Notes under the pieces: model-generated
What the model saw: only the letters and a program-made list of their open reading frames with translations
Databases searched by the model: none
What the model was told of the DNA's origin: nothing
Position numbers and translations under genes: made by a program
Shown here: positions 41,739-50,972 of the stretch, one piece after another
How positions within the stretch are numbered: the first letter of the stretch is position 1
Layout of the letters: every line of letters starts with the position of its first letter
DNA from: Ardenticatenaceae bacterium
Lineage (GTDB): Bacteria; Chloroflexota; Anaerolineae; Promineifilales; Promineifilaceae
Assembly (NCBI GenBank): GCA_020634435.1
Contig: JACKBS010000010.1
Span: 1 to 64,000, forward strand
Direction: 5' to 3'
Length of the DNA: 64,000 bases

Positions 41739-43969
41739 TTTGTTTCTCCATTTGTGATGGGCAGCCACGCTTCTACGGCCGTTCCTTGTCCCAACACACT
41801 ATTTATCTGCAAACGGCCGTTCAATGACTCGGCCCGTTCGCGCATGGTGCGCAACCCCAGGCCGCCGCCATTGGGTTCCTTGCCCGGCAGCCCGGCAAAC
41901 CCCGCACCGTCATCTTGAATCTTTAGATGAACGGCCGTTGCCGTCATCGTTAAACCAATCGCTACTTTCTTTGCCCGGGCGTGCTTAATGACGTTGTTGA
42001 GCGCCTCTTGCGTGATGCGGAACAAGGCAATCTCGATTTCCAGCGGTTGGGGCTGGTACTGCTTTGCCTCCAGCCCGATTTGCAATGTGTCTAGCTTCAG
42101 CGATTCGATATGCCGTGCCAAGGCTGTAGTCAGGCCATCTCGGCGCAGGCGAGTGATGCCGGGCAGCGTGACGCCCGTCTCCGTGGGCAATGGCGGCGGT
42201 TCTGAAGAGCGCAGCTCAAACAGCAGCGCCCGCATCTCCGCCAGGGCGCTCTGGCTCAGTTCCAGCACCCGGTTTACCCGCGTTTCGCCCTCGGCTGGAT
42301 GGCGCTGCCAGGCGGGAGCGATGGATTGGGCCACCAGCGTCATGCTAAAAATGAGCTGGGTCACAGAATCGTGCAGTTCGCGGGCCAACCGCTGCCGCTC
42401 ATGCAGTACGGCTACCTCCTGGCTGCTTTGCACCAAAAGCAGCTGCTGCCGCCGGGTGTCGATAGCTGTGGCCAACTGGGCGGCAGTTACCTGGTAGGGC
42501 CACAAATCGCTTTCCTGCCAACGGTAAACATTAGGGTAAGTCAAAATGACGACGCCAATGCGCTGGCGTCGCACGATCAGGGGAATCATGGCCAATGCCG
42601 GACGACCGGACTCGGATTGCAGCCGCCGCAGTTCTTCGTTGGCACGGGGGTCGGTGTGTACATTGCCAATTAGCACTGTTTGGCCCTGATCCAGCAGCGG
42701 GTCTAGCCCATCACGGATATAGGCAAACCGCTTGTGGATCAATTGTAAATCTGCATCAGGCGACCAAACACCGCGTACAGTGACAGCCGTTCGTTCCCCA
42801 AAATCATTAAATTCATACAGCGCCACTGTGCAAACGTAGCGACCGCGCACAGCCACATGCTGCAAATACGCCTCGATGACATCGTCCACGTCGAAGGCGT
42901 TTGTCATGCGACGGCTGGTTTCATACAAAAGTTGCGTCTCTGCCAGATTGCGCTGCATTTGGTCAAACAGTCGGGCGGTGGTGATGGCCGAGCCGAGCTG
43001 CCCGCCCACAATTTCCAGCACGGCCACATCTTCTTCATCAAAGAGGATGTCTGACTCCACATTCAGCACGCCCAACAGTTGGTCGGCGACTACCACCGGG
43101 ATGGCAATCATTGACTGCACGTTATCGGCGCCAGGAATCCGTTTGTAGCGCGGATCGTTCATGGCGTCGGTGGTGATCACCGGTTGGCAGCTGCGGGCGG
43201 CTGCCCCAATGAGGCCCTCGTGGATGCTTTGGCGGTAGTTGTCAGGCAGCAGGTTGGCATATATGCCGCTACGGGCGACCAAAATCAGCATTTCCGGGTC
43301 ATCTTCGTCTGGCATCAAAAAGCCTGCGTGGGCAAAATCCAAATGTTCGCGAACGGCGGTAACGGCCGTTTGCAGCAAATCATCCAGCGCCAACGTGCTG
43401 CTGATAATCTCGCCGATGCGGGTGAGCGTTCGCTGGCGTGCCGCCCGGCGCTTCTCGGCGGCAAACAGGCGGGCATTTTCGATGGCGATGGCCGCATGGC
43501 GGGCTAACTGCGTTAGCAGTTCCACATCCTGTTCAGCAAAGCGGCGGGGCGGATCGGCCCCAATGCCAAAAAAGCCGATCATCTGATCGTGCCAAAAAAT
43601 GGGCAGGCCGATAACGGCATCCTGCATCAAATCTGTTTGTAACGGGGTGTCAAGTTCGCCATATTGCCCCAAAATGAGCGGCTTTTGGCTGGCCAGCACC
43701 TTGCCCGCCAATCCCACACCAGACGACATTTCCGCGCCAAGCTCGTCAGGCGGCATCTGGAAGACGGCTTCGGTGCGTACCAGTTGGCGCTCTTCATCCA
43801 CCAGACCAATGGTGCCACGATCGGCATCGAGCAGTTCGCAGGCGTGCTGGACAATGCGGGTGAGCAACGGCCGTAACTCCAACTCACTGCTAATCGATTC
43901 AATGATCGCCCGCAATGTCTCTTGTTGGCGTAAGATTTTTTGTAAATCGGCCGTTTTAGATTCAGACAT
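41735..43969 (-). CDS. GAF-domain sensor histidine kinase (NarX-like, HisKA_3)
   Basis: 744 residues without any membrane helix. Three GAF-type modules lie at about 20-170, 180-340 and 350-510 (GVGLAGKVLASQKPLILGQ, GLIGAAARSCQPVITTDAMN). A HisKA_3 dimerisation domain with ERQRLARELHDSVTQLIF (phosphoacceptor His about 532) follows, then the HATPase with ITQEALNNVIKHARAKKVAI (N box), DDGAGF and GGGLGLRTMRERAE. It probably senses a small molecule or redox state in the cytoplasm and phosphorylates the coupled regulator. A 38-residue membrane protein is encoded just upstream. Confidence 0.92.
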   Translation of the reverse strand: MSESKTADLQKILRQQETLRAIIESISSELELRPLLTRIVQHACELLDADRGTIGLVDEERQLVRTEAVFQMPPDELGAEMSSGVGLAGKVLASQKPLILGQYGELDTPLQTDLMQDAVIGLPIFWHDQMIGFFGIGADPPRRFAEQDVELLTQLARHAAIAIENARLFAAEKRRAARQRTLTRIGEIISSTLALDDLLQTAVTAVREHLDFAHAGFLMPDEDDPEMLILVARSGIYANLLPDNYRQSIHEGLIGAAARSCQPVITTDAMNDPRYKRIPGADNVQSMIAIPVVVADQLLGVLNVESDILFDEEDVAVLEIVGGQLGSAITTARLFDQMQRNLAETQLLYETSRRMTNAFDVDDVIEAYLQHVAVRGRYVCTVALYEFNDFGERTAVTVRGVWSPDADLQLIHKRFAYIRDGLDPLLDQGQTVLIGNVHTDPRANEELRRLQSESGRPALAMIPLIVRRQRIGVVILTYPNVYRWQESDLWPYQVTAAQLATAIDTRRQQLLLVQSSQEVAVLHERQRLARELHDSVTQLIFSMTLVAQSIAPAWQRHPAEGETRVNRVLELSQSALAEMRALLFELRSSEPPPLPTETGVTLPGITRLRRDGLTTALARHIESLKLDTLQIGLEAKQYQPQPLEIEIALFRITQEALNNVIKHARAKKVAIGLTMTATAVHLKIQDDGAGFAGLPGKEPNGGGLGLRTMRERAESLNGRLQINSVLGQGTAVEAWLPITNGETK

Positions 43970-44059
43970 GTTTTAAGCTTACCTTGCACAGTAGTTATCG
44001 GGCAAATCCGAGTTGCTTTTTAGGGATAAGACAGCCTTTTGCGCGGTGTTTTTGCGCTT

Positions 44060-44176
44060 TCATGATAAATAGCCTGGTCCGCCTGAATTTGTGATACAGA
44101 CCACAATGACCAATATCATTAACAGCAACCAAAGCCAAAAGATAATCCGGATCATATGTTTAACATTAAACTTCAT
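44060..44176 (-). CDS. Small single-helix membrane protein, 38 residues
   Basis: ATG 44176 is preceded by GAGGAT. The product begins MKFNVKHMIRIIFW and has one strongly hydrophobic helix (LWLLLMILVIVVCI) after a basic N-terminus, then NSGGPGYLS. It lies 90 bases upstream of the histidine kinase gene on the same strand. It could be a modulator of that kinase, which has no membrane segment. No family is recognised. The start signals and hydrophobic pattern are the only support. Confidence 0.6.
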   Translation of the reverse strand: MKFNVKHMIRIIFWLWLLLMILVIVVCITNSGGPGYLS

Positions 44177-44340
44177 TTGTACCATCCTCAATCAACCACA
44201 TTTGCGACCTGAACAATAGAAAATACTCCTTGCGAGACGGAAGAACCACCTGCAATCGTTTTTTTGTGGTTTATTTAGAGTAAGGGGAGACGGCCGTTGC
44301 TACAGCCAACAGAGGTAAGACATTCAGATGTCAAAAGAAA

Positions 44341-44367
44341 TAAAAAACCCCTAACGAAAGTAGGGGT
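44341..44367 (-). terminator. Terminator after the secreted-protein gene
   Basis: Read on the minus strand: ACCCCTA, loop CTTTCGT, TAGGGGT, then six T residues. It lies 32 bases after the stop of the gene at 44399. Confidence 0.88.
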
Positions 44368-44398
44368 AGAAGTAGCGAATGGATCAACAAGTTATAGC

Positions 44399-45448
44399 TT
44401 ATGGCTGCGCCGCCTGTCCTGAATTGGGGTCAATCATCAACGAGGACGTGTCTACCACTTCAAAATTTGCGCCAGTGATACCATCCCATTCGTGCAGCAT
44501 GTCGTTGTCCCAGCGTGCATCCGGCACGCCGGAGATGTACCAGGCAGAGCCATTATCCGCCAAAATAAGGCCGTACGTTTTGAACGCCTGCAAAATCACC
44601 TGGATTTCTGGGGAAAAGCCAGAAATATCGTAGTCGGCGCGCAGGCGCAGGCGTAATCCCATTGGCGGGTAGTTGCTGCCGGTTAAGCTGGAGGCATCGT
44701 GCCGGGCGGGCCAAAGGTGCGTCGCCTGTGTTTGCGGGGCCGTAAAGCGAATGGCGTGGCGAATTTCCCCGCTGGCCACTTCATCGTACCGCACCAAGCC
44801 GGGCAGGATGGGCAGTCCCGCGGCATCGGCCGATGTCCAACCATCGGGGCGTAAATCGTGCGAACTCAAATCATAAACGGCTCCGTTTCCTGCTTCCCAG
44901 CTACCGCCGCCCTGCGGAAAAGCATAATACATTTCGTAAAGGACACAGTTGTCGCGATCCAAAACGATGACGTGCCGGTCGCCGTCGGCATCGGGGCCGC
45001 CTTCAACAGGTGCATCGGGCGGGATGGGGTACGGGCCATCGTCGCTCTGCTCTGGCCACCAGATAAAGGTGACAGGCACCAGCGGCTGACTGCCGGGCAC
45101 ATCCACGTAGGGAATGCCAATGGGGCTGTTGGAACCAGGCGGCCAGACGCCGGAGCCAAAGTCGGCGTGTAGGCCGCGGCTGGCCCCGATGGCGCTGATG
45201 TAGTTGGCCGAGTTAGGATGCACGGGTAACTTATCCACGGGCGTGTTCCAGATGTTGTCGCCGGGGAAGATGTCGCAGCCTGCAATTTGGGGCGGGGGCG
45301 TGCCTGGTTTTGTGGTGAGGGGCAGGTAGATGTCATTACTACCCGTGGGGCTGGCGGTGGCGCGTTGGTAAATGACAACAGCCATTCCCATAACGATGAC
45401 AAACAGCCCCAGAAAAACAATCGTCTGTTTAAGCGAAAATTTCGTCAC
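44399..45448 (-). CDS. Membrane-anchored extracytoplasmic protein of unknown function
   Basis: 349 residues. An N-terminal signal-anchor (TIVFLGLFVIVMGMAVVIYQ) is followed by a large outer domain starting CDIFPGDNIWNTPVDKLPVH. Conserved-looking segments include GPDADGDRHVIVLDRDNCVL and ATHLWPARHDASSL. Similar secreted proteins of unknown function occur in soil bacteria, and I cannot name a family. No catalytic motif is evident. It ends at a strong terminator. Confidence 0.65.
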   Translation of the reverse strand: MTKFSLKQTIVFLGLFVIVMGMAVVIYQRATASPTGSNDIYLPLTTKPGTPPPQIAGCDIFPGDNIWNTPVDKLPVHPNSANYISAIGASRGLHADFGSGVWPPGSNSPIGIPYVDVPGSQPLVPVTFIWWPEQSDDGPYPIPPDAPVEGGPDADGDRHVIVLDRDNCVLYEMYYAFPQGGGSWEAGNGAVYDLSSHDLRPDGWTSADAAGLPILPGLVRYDEVASGEIRHAIRFTAPQTQATHLWPARHDASSLTGSNYPPMGLRLRLRADYDISGFSPEIQVILQAFKTYGLILADNGSAWYISGVPDARWDNDMLHEWDGITGANFEVVDTSSLMIDPNSGQAAQP

Positions 45449-45547
45449 AAAATATCTCCTTTACACGCTTTTTAGCTGCCCAAAGGATTGGAAAATAAAA
45501 TTTGGGCTAATGCAAGTGGCGAAAAAGATTGGTCAAATCTGTGTTTG

Positions 45548-46597
45548 CTATGCTTCACTAAAAATGGATTCAACCAGCGCAACCTGCTTCCTGTCAGAAG
45601 AGATCTGCGCCTTGATTCCGAAGGGAATAATAAACTGGGGATCGGTGTGCCCCGCATCGAAATCGAGTATGATTGGCATATCCGAACGGCCGTACTCTTC
45701 AACAACAACTTGTTTCACGACTGTATGCAGCGCCTGTTTTTGTTCCTCTGTGTAACCATACGGCCGTCCCAAAACCAGCCCTTGAATTCGGTCCAAGATT
45801 GTTTGTGTACCGTAGTTTCTCAGCATTCTCATGATCAGGTGCGGCGCTGGTGCTTCTTCGGAGGTTTCCAGAAATAGAAACTTGTCATCAAAAAATGGAC
45901 GCTTTGGCCAAAAATCAGTCCCCTTGAGAAACTCCAGAACTTCAATACAGCCGCCCCAGAAATAACCCTGATTGTCTTCAGCTTTTTGTAACCAATCCCA
46001 CCCTGGATTCTCTGTTGCTACGTTTGTTTTTCCCAGATTTTCGGGAACAGTCCAGTCTGGATAGCCCTCTGAATATGAGTCGTAAGGCATGTAGGCATAA
46101 GTTCGTTGCGTTCCAAACAATATTTCAACAAGGTGGGATTTGTACTGGTTGCCCAATGATTCAATCTGAGCGATTCCGGCCATGATGGCTGGCCCATGAA
46201 ACGTTACCAAACCTTGAGAGGCGAGAAACGAAAGAAGCGTTGTGGTATCTGAATACCCCATGAGCATTTTGGGATTGGCAAGAATATGTTCGATATCCAA
46301 ATATGGCAGAATTCGCACCGAGTCGTCCCCACCAATCGAAGCAATGATGCCGGCGATTGAGTCGTCTGCAAACGCGGCGTTGATATCCTCCGCGCGCAGT
46401 CTGGGCTCTTTTGCCAGTTCATCCGGGTGCATTCGGGCGGTGGGAAATTCAACAGGTTCAAGTCCCAGCTGCGTTTGAAGCATCGCCAATCCAGTTTCAT
46501 AGATGGCCGGAAAAACATGGGGCCCACCCCAAGAGGGAGAGATGATGGCCACTCTGTCGCCCCGGCTTAGTTTTTGTGGACGCTTGAATTTTGACAT
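45548..46597 (-). CDS. S66-family LD-carboxypeptidase / MccF-like
   Basis: 349 residues. LSRGDRVAIISPSWGGPH opens the fold. The nucleophile serine lies in MLMGYSDTTTLL. The Glu/His partners are likely in the C-terminal region (GGCIEVLEFLKGTDFW and DFDAGHTDP). The family cleaves the D-Ala of muropeptides or, in MccF, the microcin C isopeptide. The length and PHLIMRMLRNYG suit the MccF-like branch. AGGAGTGTGAA precedes the ATG. Confidence 0.85.
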   Translation of the reverse strand: MSKFKRPQKLSRGDRVAIISPSWGGPHVFPAIYETGLAMLQTQLGLEPVEFPTARMHPDELAKEPRLRAEDINAAFADDSIAGIIASIGGDDSVRILPYLDIEHILANPKMLMGYSDTTTLLSFLASQGLVTFHGPAIMAGIAQIESLGNQYKSHLVEILFGTQRTYAYMPYDSYSEGYPDWTVPENLGKTNVATENPGWDWLQKAEDNQGYFWGGCIEVLEFLKGTDFWPKRPFFDDKFLFLETSEEAPAPHLIMRMLRNYGTQTILDRIQGLVLGRPYGYTEEQKQALHTVVKQVVVEEYGRSDMPIILDFDAGHTDPQFIIPFGIKAQISSDRKQVALVESIFSEA

Positions 46598-46621
46598 TTC
46601 ACACTCCTAGCTGAGTCGTGC

Positions 46622-47863
46622 TTAATGGGTAATAGCGTGGCAGGTTTGTTGCAGAGCCGCCGCAAAATCCACTCGCCCGGCCCATTTTTGACATTGTTGT
46701 TTGGTTTGCGCTGATTGCAGTAGGTGGTCTAGTTTGGCGGCAACGGCCGTTGCCACATACGCATTTGGCCGCAGTACATCGGCCACGCCCAACTGTTTTA
46801 AACGACGGGCATTGTCTGGCTGGTCGTGGCTCATGGGCATCACCAGCTGGGGGACGCCCGCTGCCAACGCTTGAGCCACCGTGCCAATGCCGCCGTGATG
46901 CACCAACGCCGCCGCGTGGGGCAGCAGCAAACTAAACGGAACGTATGTTACGTGCAGCACCGTTTCCGGCAGGTTCGCTGGAATTTGGGTTGCGTCCCTA
47001 GCAACGAGCACGGCGCGACGGCCGAGTTTCTGGGCCGCCGCCGCCGATTCGGTAAAAAAGCGTGCACCGTGCCGCATGGCGCTGCCTGCGGTGAAAACCA
47101 ACGGCGGTTCGCCATTTTGGAGGAATGCAGCGAGTTCTGAGGGTAGAACGGCCGTTTCCCCACCATCAAAGCGCACAAATCCAGTTAGCTCAATTTGCGG
47201 CGGCCAATCTGGCTGCGGTGGCGCAAACCAGTCGGGGAACAGCCCGATGCTTTTGAGCGGGGAATGAAAGCTCTCCCCTAAAAAGTGGGATTGCGGCGGC
47301 AAGCCAAGTTCCCGACGGACAGGGTTAACTTTTGCCCCAATCGCCCCGTCGATGAGGAGCGCATCTAGCAAATTGAAGTAGCCACGCTTGACGGCAGGCG
47401 GCAGCCAACCAGGCAAGGCGCTTGTACCGAGCGGCGGCACATCATACGCTGTGCGGAAAAGCGCGGGCTGCAAATGCAGCGATAGCCAGGGCAGCCCCAG
47501 CTTTTCGTAGGCCAGGCGGGCACCGTACATGAAGCCGCTGGCAGCCACCACGGTGCTGGCCGGGTCAAACTGGGTGAGGCTGTCGTACAACGGCCGTATA
47601 AAAGGTCCAATTGAATAATCTACCAGCACCTGGAATGATTTTGTCGGATGCCACAGGTCTGGATTTTGGGTAATTTGCAGATATTGTTCCGCGCTGCCCA
47701 GCTGGATAAAGTCCAGCCCATTCTTAATCACCAGCGGCTGGTAATGGGCGTTGACAGCCAGGACGGGTGAATGCCCGTTCTGTTTTAACCCTCTGCCCAG
47801 GGCAATGAGCGGATGAATGTCGCCTGCACTGCCAACGGCCGTTAACACGATTGTTTTTTTCAT
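46622..47863 (-). CDS. GT1-family glycosyltransferase (UGT-like)
   Basis: 413 residues from ATG 47863. The GT-B start MKKTIVLTAVGSAGDIHPLI and the nucleotide-sugar site LVHHGGIGTVAQALAAGVPQ followed by MPMSHDQPDNARRLKQLGVA are characteristic of the UDP-glycosyltransferase / macrolide and glycopeptide transferase group. It probably glycosylates a lipid or secondary metabolite. One base separates it from the upstream stop, so it is in an operon with the next gene. Confidence 0.87.
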   Translation of the reverse strand: MKKTIVLTAVGSAGDIHPLIALGRGLKQNGHSPVLAVNAHYQPLVIKNGLDFIQLGSAEQYLQITQNPDLWHPTKSFQVLVDYSIGPFIRPLYDSLTQFDPASTVVAASGFMYGARLAYEKLGLPWLSLHLQPALFRTAYDVPPLGTSALPGWLPPAVKRGYFNLLDALLIDGAIGAKVNPVRRELGLPPQSHFLGESFHSPLKSIGLFPDWFAPPQPDWPPQIELTGFVRFDGGETAVLPSELAAFLQNGEPPLVFTAGSAMRHGARFFTESAAAAQKLGRRAVLVARDATQIPANLPETVLHVTYVPFSLLLPHAAALVHHGGIGTVAQALAAGVPQLVMPMSHDQPDNARRLKQLGVADVLRPNAYVATAVAAKLDHLLQSAQTKQQCQKWAGRVDFAAALQQTCHAITH

Positions 47864-47864
47864 A

Positions 47865-48638
47865 TTACCTTTGTCCACTCAACTGGTCGGCCAATGCCAA
47901 AAAGGTAAACAGATTGGCCATCTTTTGCATCTCGATCCGGGCCCAGGTTTTTGTGCTGTCTCTGGTCCAGATTCGGAAATATCCCTTGTAGGTGAGCCTG
48001 GCTTCCTTAAATTTGGACCAGGGTAGATGGGAACGGCCGTTCATAATGCCGTCGGTGGTTACGCTGAGCGGGCCAAATTCCACAGCCATCCCCGCATTCA
48101 GCTTGGTAAAAGCGTGGGCCAACTGACGACGGGTGACTTCTTGCTGAATGGTGCGGGCCAGCTGGTCGGGATTTTCCAGATTGCCCGGTGTCAAATTTAG
48201 GCGCATGGTTTGCCCATGAGTGTCTTTCAGCGTGTAATTATAGAACGAGGCGCGGATTTGTCGGTTGTAGGTAACAATCACATCCAGATTTTGGATTTCG
48301 TCCCAGCGCATGGTGGTGGAACGGCCGTTTTTGTGCATCGTCAGCCCGTCTTGGTAAACCTGTACTGCCATATCCTTTTCTTGGCGATGGGTCCAGATGG
48401 CCCAGCTGCCGCCCGCGATGCTCAGTAAGCCAACGCCACCGCAAAACCCTACCACAGAACTGCCTGTTTCGGAAACGGCCGCAAGGACGCCTACAAGTAG
48501 GCCAATTACGCCGAAAACAATAAAAACAATGCCACTCCACAAATTCCCTTTGCTGCGCGCTTTTGTGGCGCCAAACTTGGCAACAAAGGTGCCCAATGGG
48601 GAACTAAGATTTGCCGATTGATTCATTACATTACTCAC
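47865..48638 (-). CDS. Two-helix membrane protein (DUF6585-like)
   Basis: 257 residues from a GTG at 48638, which has AGGAGT at proper spacing; ATG 48626 is an alternative. Two helices (WSGIVFIVFGVIGLLVGVL and VVGFCGGVGLLSIAGG) precede a cytoplasmic PH-like domain with QVYQDGLTMHKNGRSTTMRW and TTDGIMNGRSHLPWSKF. This arrangement resembles DUF6585. The function is unknown. Next to the glycosyltransferase gene. Confidence 0.6.
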   Translation of the reverse strand: MSNVMNQSANLSSPLGTFVAKFGATKARSKGNLWSGIVFIVFGVIGLLVGVLAAVSETGSSVVGFCGGVGLLSIAGGSWAIWTHRQEKDMAVQVYQDGLTMHKNGRSTTMRWDEIQNLDVIVTYNRQIRASFYNYTLKDTHGQTMRLNLTPGNLENPDQLARTIQQEVTRRQLAHAFTKLNAGMAVEFGPLSVTTDGIMNGRSHLPWSKFKEARLTYKGYFRIWTRDSTKTWARIEMQKMANLFTFLALADQLSGQR

Positions 48639-48715
48639 TTTTATAACTCCTAAAATGTTGTCGGAGAAGTTCAACTTTTCAAAAAAGTTGAACTTCTAAA
48701 CATTAAATTTTGTTG

Positions 48716-49510
48716 TTACGATCTTTTTGCCTGCGCCCAATGCAGCAGACCGCCCACCAGGGCAAACAAAATCAGGTGGCCACAATAGAGCCACAGCGTC
48801 ACGCCACTGCTTACTGCCTGGCGGTAAACCAGCACCATGAGCAAATCCAGGCCAGCGGCGGCAATCATCAAGTTAGGAATCTGGTAGAGCCGCTGCCAAT
48901 CCCGTTCTATCTGGAACCAAAGCAGCCCCACGCCAAATGCACCAAACCAGGCGGCAAAGATGCGCACCATCAGCGGGCTGGTGGGCCAGGGCCATTGAGA
49001 TACGGCCGTTTCTGGCCAGCCAATCAGCAGTAAGCTAAGTCCCAGCACAATTGCTCCGGTAAAAGCGGCGATTCGTCGGGTAAACGGCCGTACTGGCACA
49101 CGTACCATCCAATCTGCGCCATCCCGCTCTTGCGTTGCGTAAATGCCCAACGCCAACAGTGGCGCGCCGATGTAGATCAGCAGCCAATACCAAAGCCGAA
49201 TACCTGGTGCGAATTTGTCCAAATGCAGCAGCGTCACCCAGGAAATGAGAATGCCCGCGGCCACCAAAATGGGCACCAGATAGCGCACTGGCTCCCACCG
49301 ATTGCGATAAGTTGCGATGGAAACGGCCGTTGCGCCACCCAAATACAACGCGCCAAATAGCCCTGCATTAATTGGCGGATTCACTGGCCAGAAGAACAGC
49401 GTGTCTGTCCGGTTAGGCAAAAATAGTAAGATGACCGCCCCAACCAAGGCGTTGAGGGCGACAAACCCAAAGATGAACCGTGCCCACGGTCGCAATTGCG
49501 TTGTCTTCAT
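48716..49510 (-). CDS. Multi-pass membrane protein
   Basis: 264 residues with about seven predicted helices (FIFGFVALNALVGAVILLFL, LGLSLLLIGWPETAVS, VGLLWFQIERDWQRLY). I recognise no family. It lies 9 bases downstream of the 40-residue protein gene, strongly suggesting cotranslation or coexpression. Confidence 0.65.
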   Translation of the reverse strand: MKTTQLRPWARFIFGFVALNALVGAVILLFLPNRTDTLFFWPVNPPINAGLFGALYLGGATAVSIATYRNRWEPVRYLVPILVAAGILISWVTLLHLDKFAPGIRLWYWLLIYIGAPLLALGIYATQERDGADWMVRVPVRPFTRRIAAFTGAIVLGLSLLLIGWPETAVSQWPWPTSPLMVRIFAAWFGAFGVGLLWFQIERDWQRLYQIPNLMIAAAGLDLLMVLVYRQAVSSGVTLWLYCGHLILFALVGGLLHWAQAKRS

Positions 49511-49519
49511 GTGCCACCC

Positions 49520-49642
49520 TTATCCATTCCGTTGGCGATGTCTGAAAAACAGCACCGCAGCGACGATCAATGCCAACACAGGTCCGCCAAAGCAGAAAAG
49601 TTGTACCAGTAAAAAATTTAAATTAATCCCCAGAGATTCCAT
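49520..49642 (-). CDS. Small single-helix membrane protein, 40 residues
   Basis: ATG 49642 has a strong GGAGG site. The product begins MESLGINLNFLLVQLFCFGG, has a hydrophobic helix (PVLALIVAAVLFF) and ends with basic RHRQRNG. Its start overlaps the end of the acetyltransferase gene by 20 bases and its stop is 9 bases before the next membrane protein start. This places it inside a three-gene operon. The function is unknown. Confidence 0.7.
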   Translation of the reverse strand: MESLGINLNFLLVQLFCFGGPVLALIVAAVLFFRHRQRNG

Positions 49643-50213
49643 AGTTACCTCCACACAAACTAGGTTCCTGTTGGGCATTCAGTTCTACGCGCATTTCGTA
49701 GGTGCTCATGCTCAACTTCTCATGAACAATCTGCCCCGTGCGCTGTAGCAAATGAATCATGGCGCGATTGGAGGTCAGCACGTGTGCGTCAAAAAAACGG
49801 ATGCCCCGTGCAATGGCCTGCTGCGCCAGCGCTTGCACTATCTGCTTGCCCAGCCCCTGTCCTTGAAAGCGATCCTCAACCAGAAAAGCAGCTTCGGCCG
49901 TTTTTTCATCTTCGGCAACATAGTAGGCCATGCCTACAATTTGGGAAGCTCTACCTGGGAGTTCAGCTACGAGGAGACGGCCGTTTTCACCACAAAGGCG
50001 GCAAATCCAGGCCACATTGTCCCGGCTGGGTCGCCAGGGGCGATGGTACCGCTTGTGCAGTGATGCCTCAGAAAGCCGATCATGCATGGCCATGATCGAA
50101 TCCACATCGATAACGGTGCCGGGTCGTATAACGATGTCTTGCAACCCATACGTCAGACGCATGTCCGGCAGTAGGCTGTGTTCCTCAGTCGGACTCAGGC
50201 CCAAGAAGTTCAT
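49623..50213 (-). CDS. GNAT-family acetyltransferase
   Basis: 196 residues from ATG 50213; GGAGGT is spaced for this start rather than for the in-frame ATGs upstream. FLVEDRFQGQGLGKQIVQAL is the acetyl-CoA loop. DVDSIMAMHDRLSEASLHKR and MAYYVAEDEKTAEAAF agree with the C-terminal GNAT domain type found in Pat/AcuA-like protein acetyltransferases. No CoA-binding partner domain is fused. The substrate is unknown. Confidence 0.83.
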   Translation of the reverse strand: MNFLGLSPTEEHSLLPDMRLTYGLQDIVIRPGTVIDVDSIMAMHDRLSEASLHKRYHRPWRPSRDNVAWICRLCGENGRLLVAELPGRASQIVGMAYYVAEDEKTAEAAFLVEDRFQGQGLGKQIVQALAQQAIARGIRFFDAHVLTSNRAMIHLLQRTGQIVHEKLSMSTYEMRVELNAQQEPSLCGGNYGISGD

Positions 50214-50356
50214 CCGATTGACCTCCATGTTCAGAATTAGAGGCATCATACCGGGTGGGCAGCGGCGTGTCGGCTATCAAAAGTTAGGGTTTAGGGATAG
50301 CTTTGGACAGCACAATGGTTTCTTGTTACAAAACGGCCGTCTATGCGGACGCTGAT

Positions 50357-50724
50357 AGGTTATTGCTAATACATCTTCAATTATCGATTTATACAGAAAT
50401 GCTTCATTTCGGGAGCGTGTACGGGCGTGCCTTCTTGAAATGCTAGCCAGCGGGCACTACTCCGTGGCATATGTTGCCTCAAAATTAGCCATTAGCAACC
50501 GAACTTTACAACGCCGCCTGAGGGAAGAAGGCACATCATTTCAAAAGGTGCTGGATGAACTGCGCGAAGAATCGGCCCGCCATTATCTTTCCGCAACTGA
50601 CTATACCAGTGCAGAAATTTCCTTTTTACTGGGGTATGAGGAGCCTAATTCGTTTTTTCGAGCGTTCCGTGCCTGGACAGGCCAAACCCCTGAAATTGTT
50701 CGTGCAACCGGGTTTTCCCCATAG
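50357..50724 (+). pseudogene. AraC-family regulator fragment (C-terminal HTH only)
   Basis: The open frame after a TAG at about 50354 encodes FRERVRACLLEMLASGHYS, then a complete AraC DNA-binding domain: VASKLAISNRTLQRRLREEG (HTH1) and ISFLLGYEEPNSFFRAFRAW (HTH2), ending TGQTPEIVRATGFSP. The usual 230-residue effector domain is missing. An internal ATG at 50440 could give 94 residues, but it has no good ribosome site. Most likely a truncated remnant. Confidence 0.75.
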
Positions 50725-50903
50725 AAAGTCACTTGACAGTCAAAAAGAAGCTATCATCATGCCGCAATGCACCTGGTGACTCGCCGAACAAAACATATGT
50801 TCTATAATTTTGATAACTTTTTTTGGCGAGGAAGCCGACCTCTCCTATTGGATTGATTTATGTGCCGGTTTCGTGCGATCATTGCCGTCGAAGGAGCCGA
50901 AAA

Positions 50904-50972
50904 ATGAAAGATAAACCTTTTGAAAACCCGGAAGTTACGGCCGTTTTCAATGAACTAAATGAAACTTATTAG
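50904..50972 (+). pseudogene. 5' fragment of an IS-disrupted DUF1801 gene
   Basis: ATG 50904 follows AAGGAG. It reads MKDKPFENPEVTAVFN, the canonical start of DUF1801 proteins, then runs into the left end of the IS element and stops at TAG. A TATAAT at 50803-50808 lies upstream. The rest of the gene resumes at about 51885. Confidence 0.85.
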
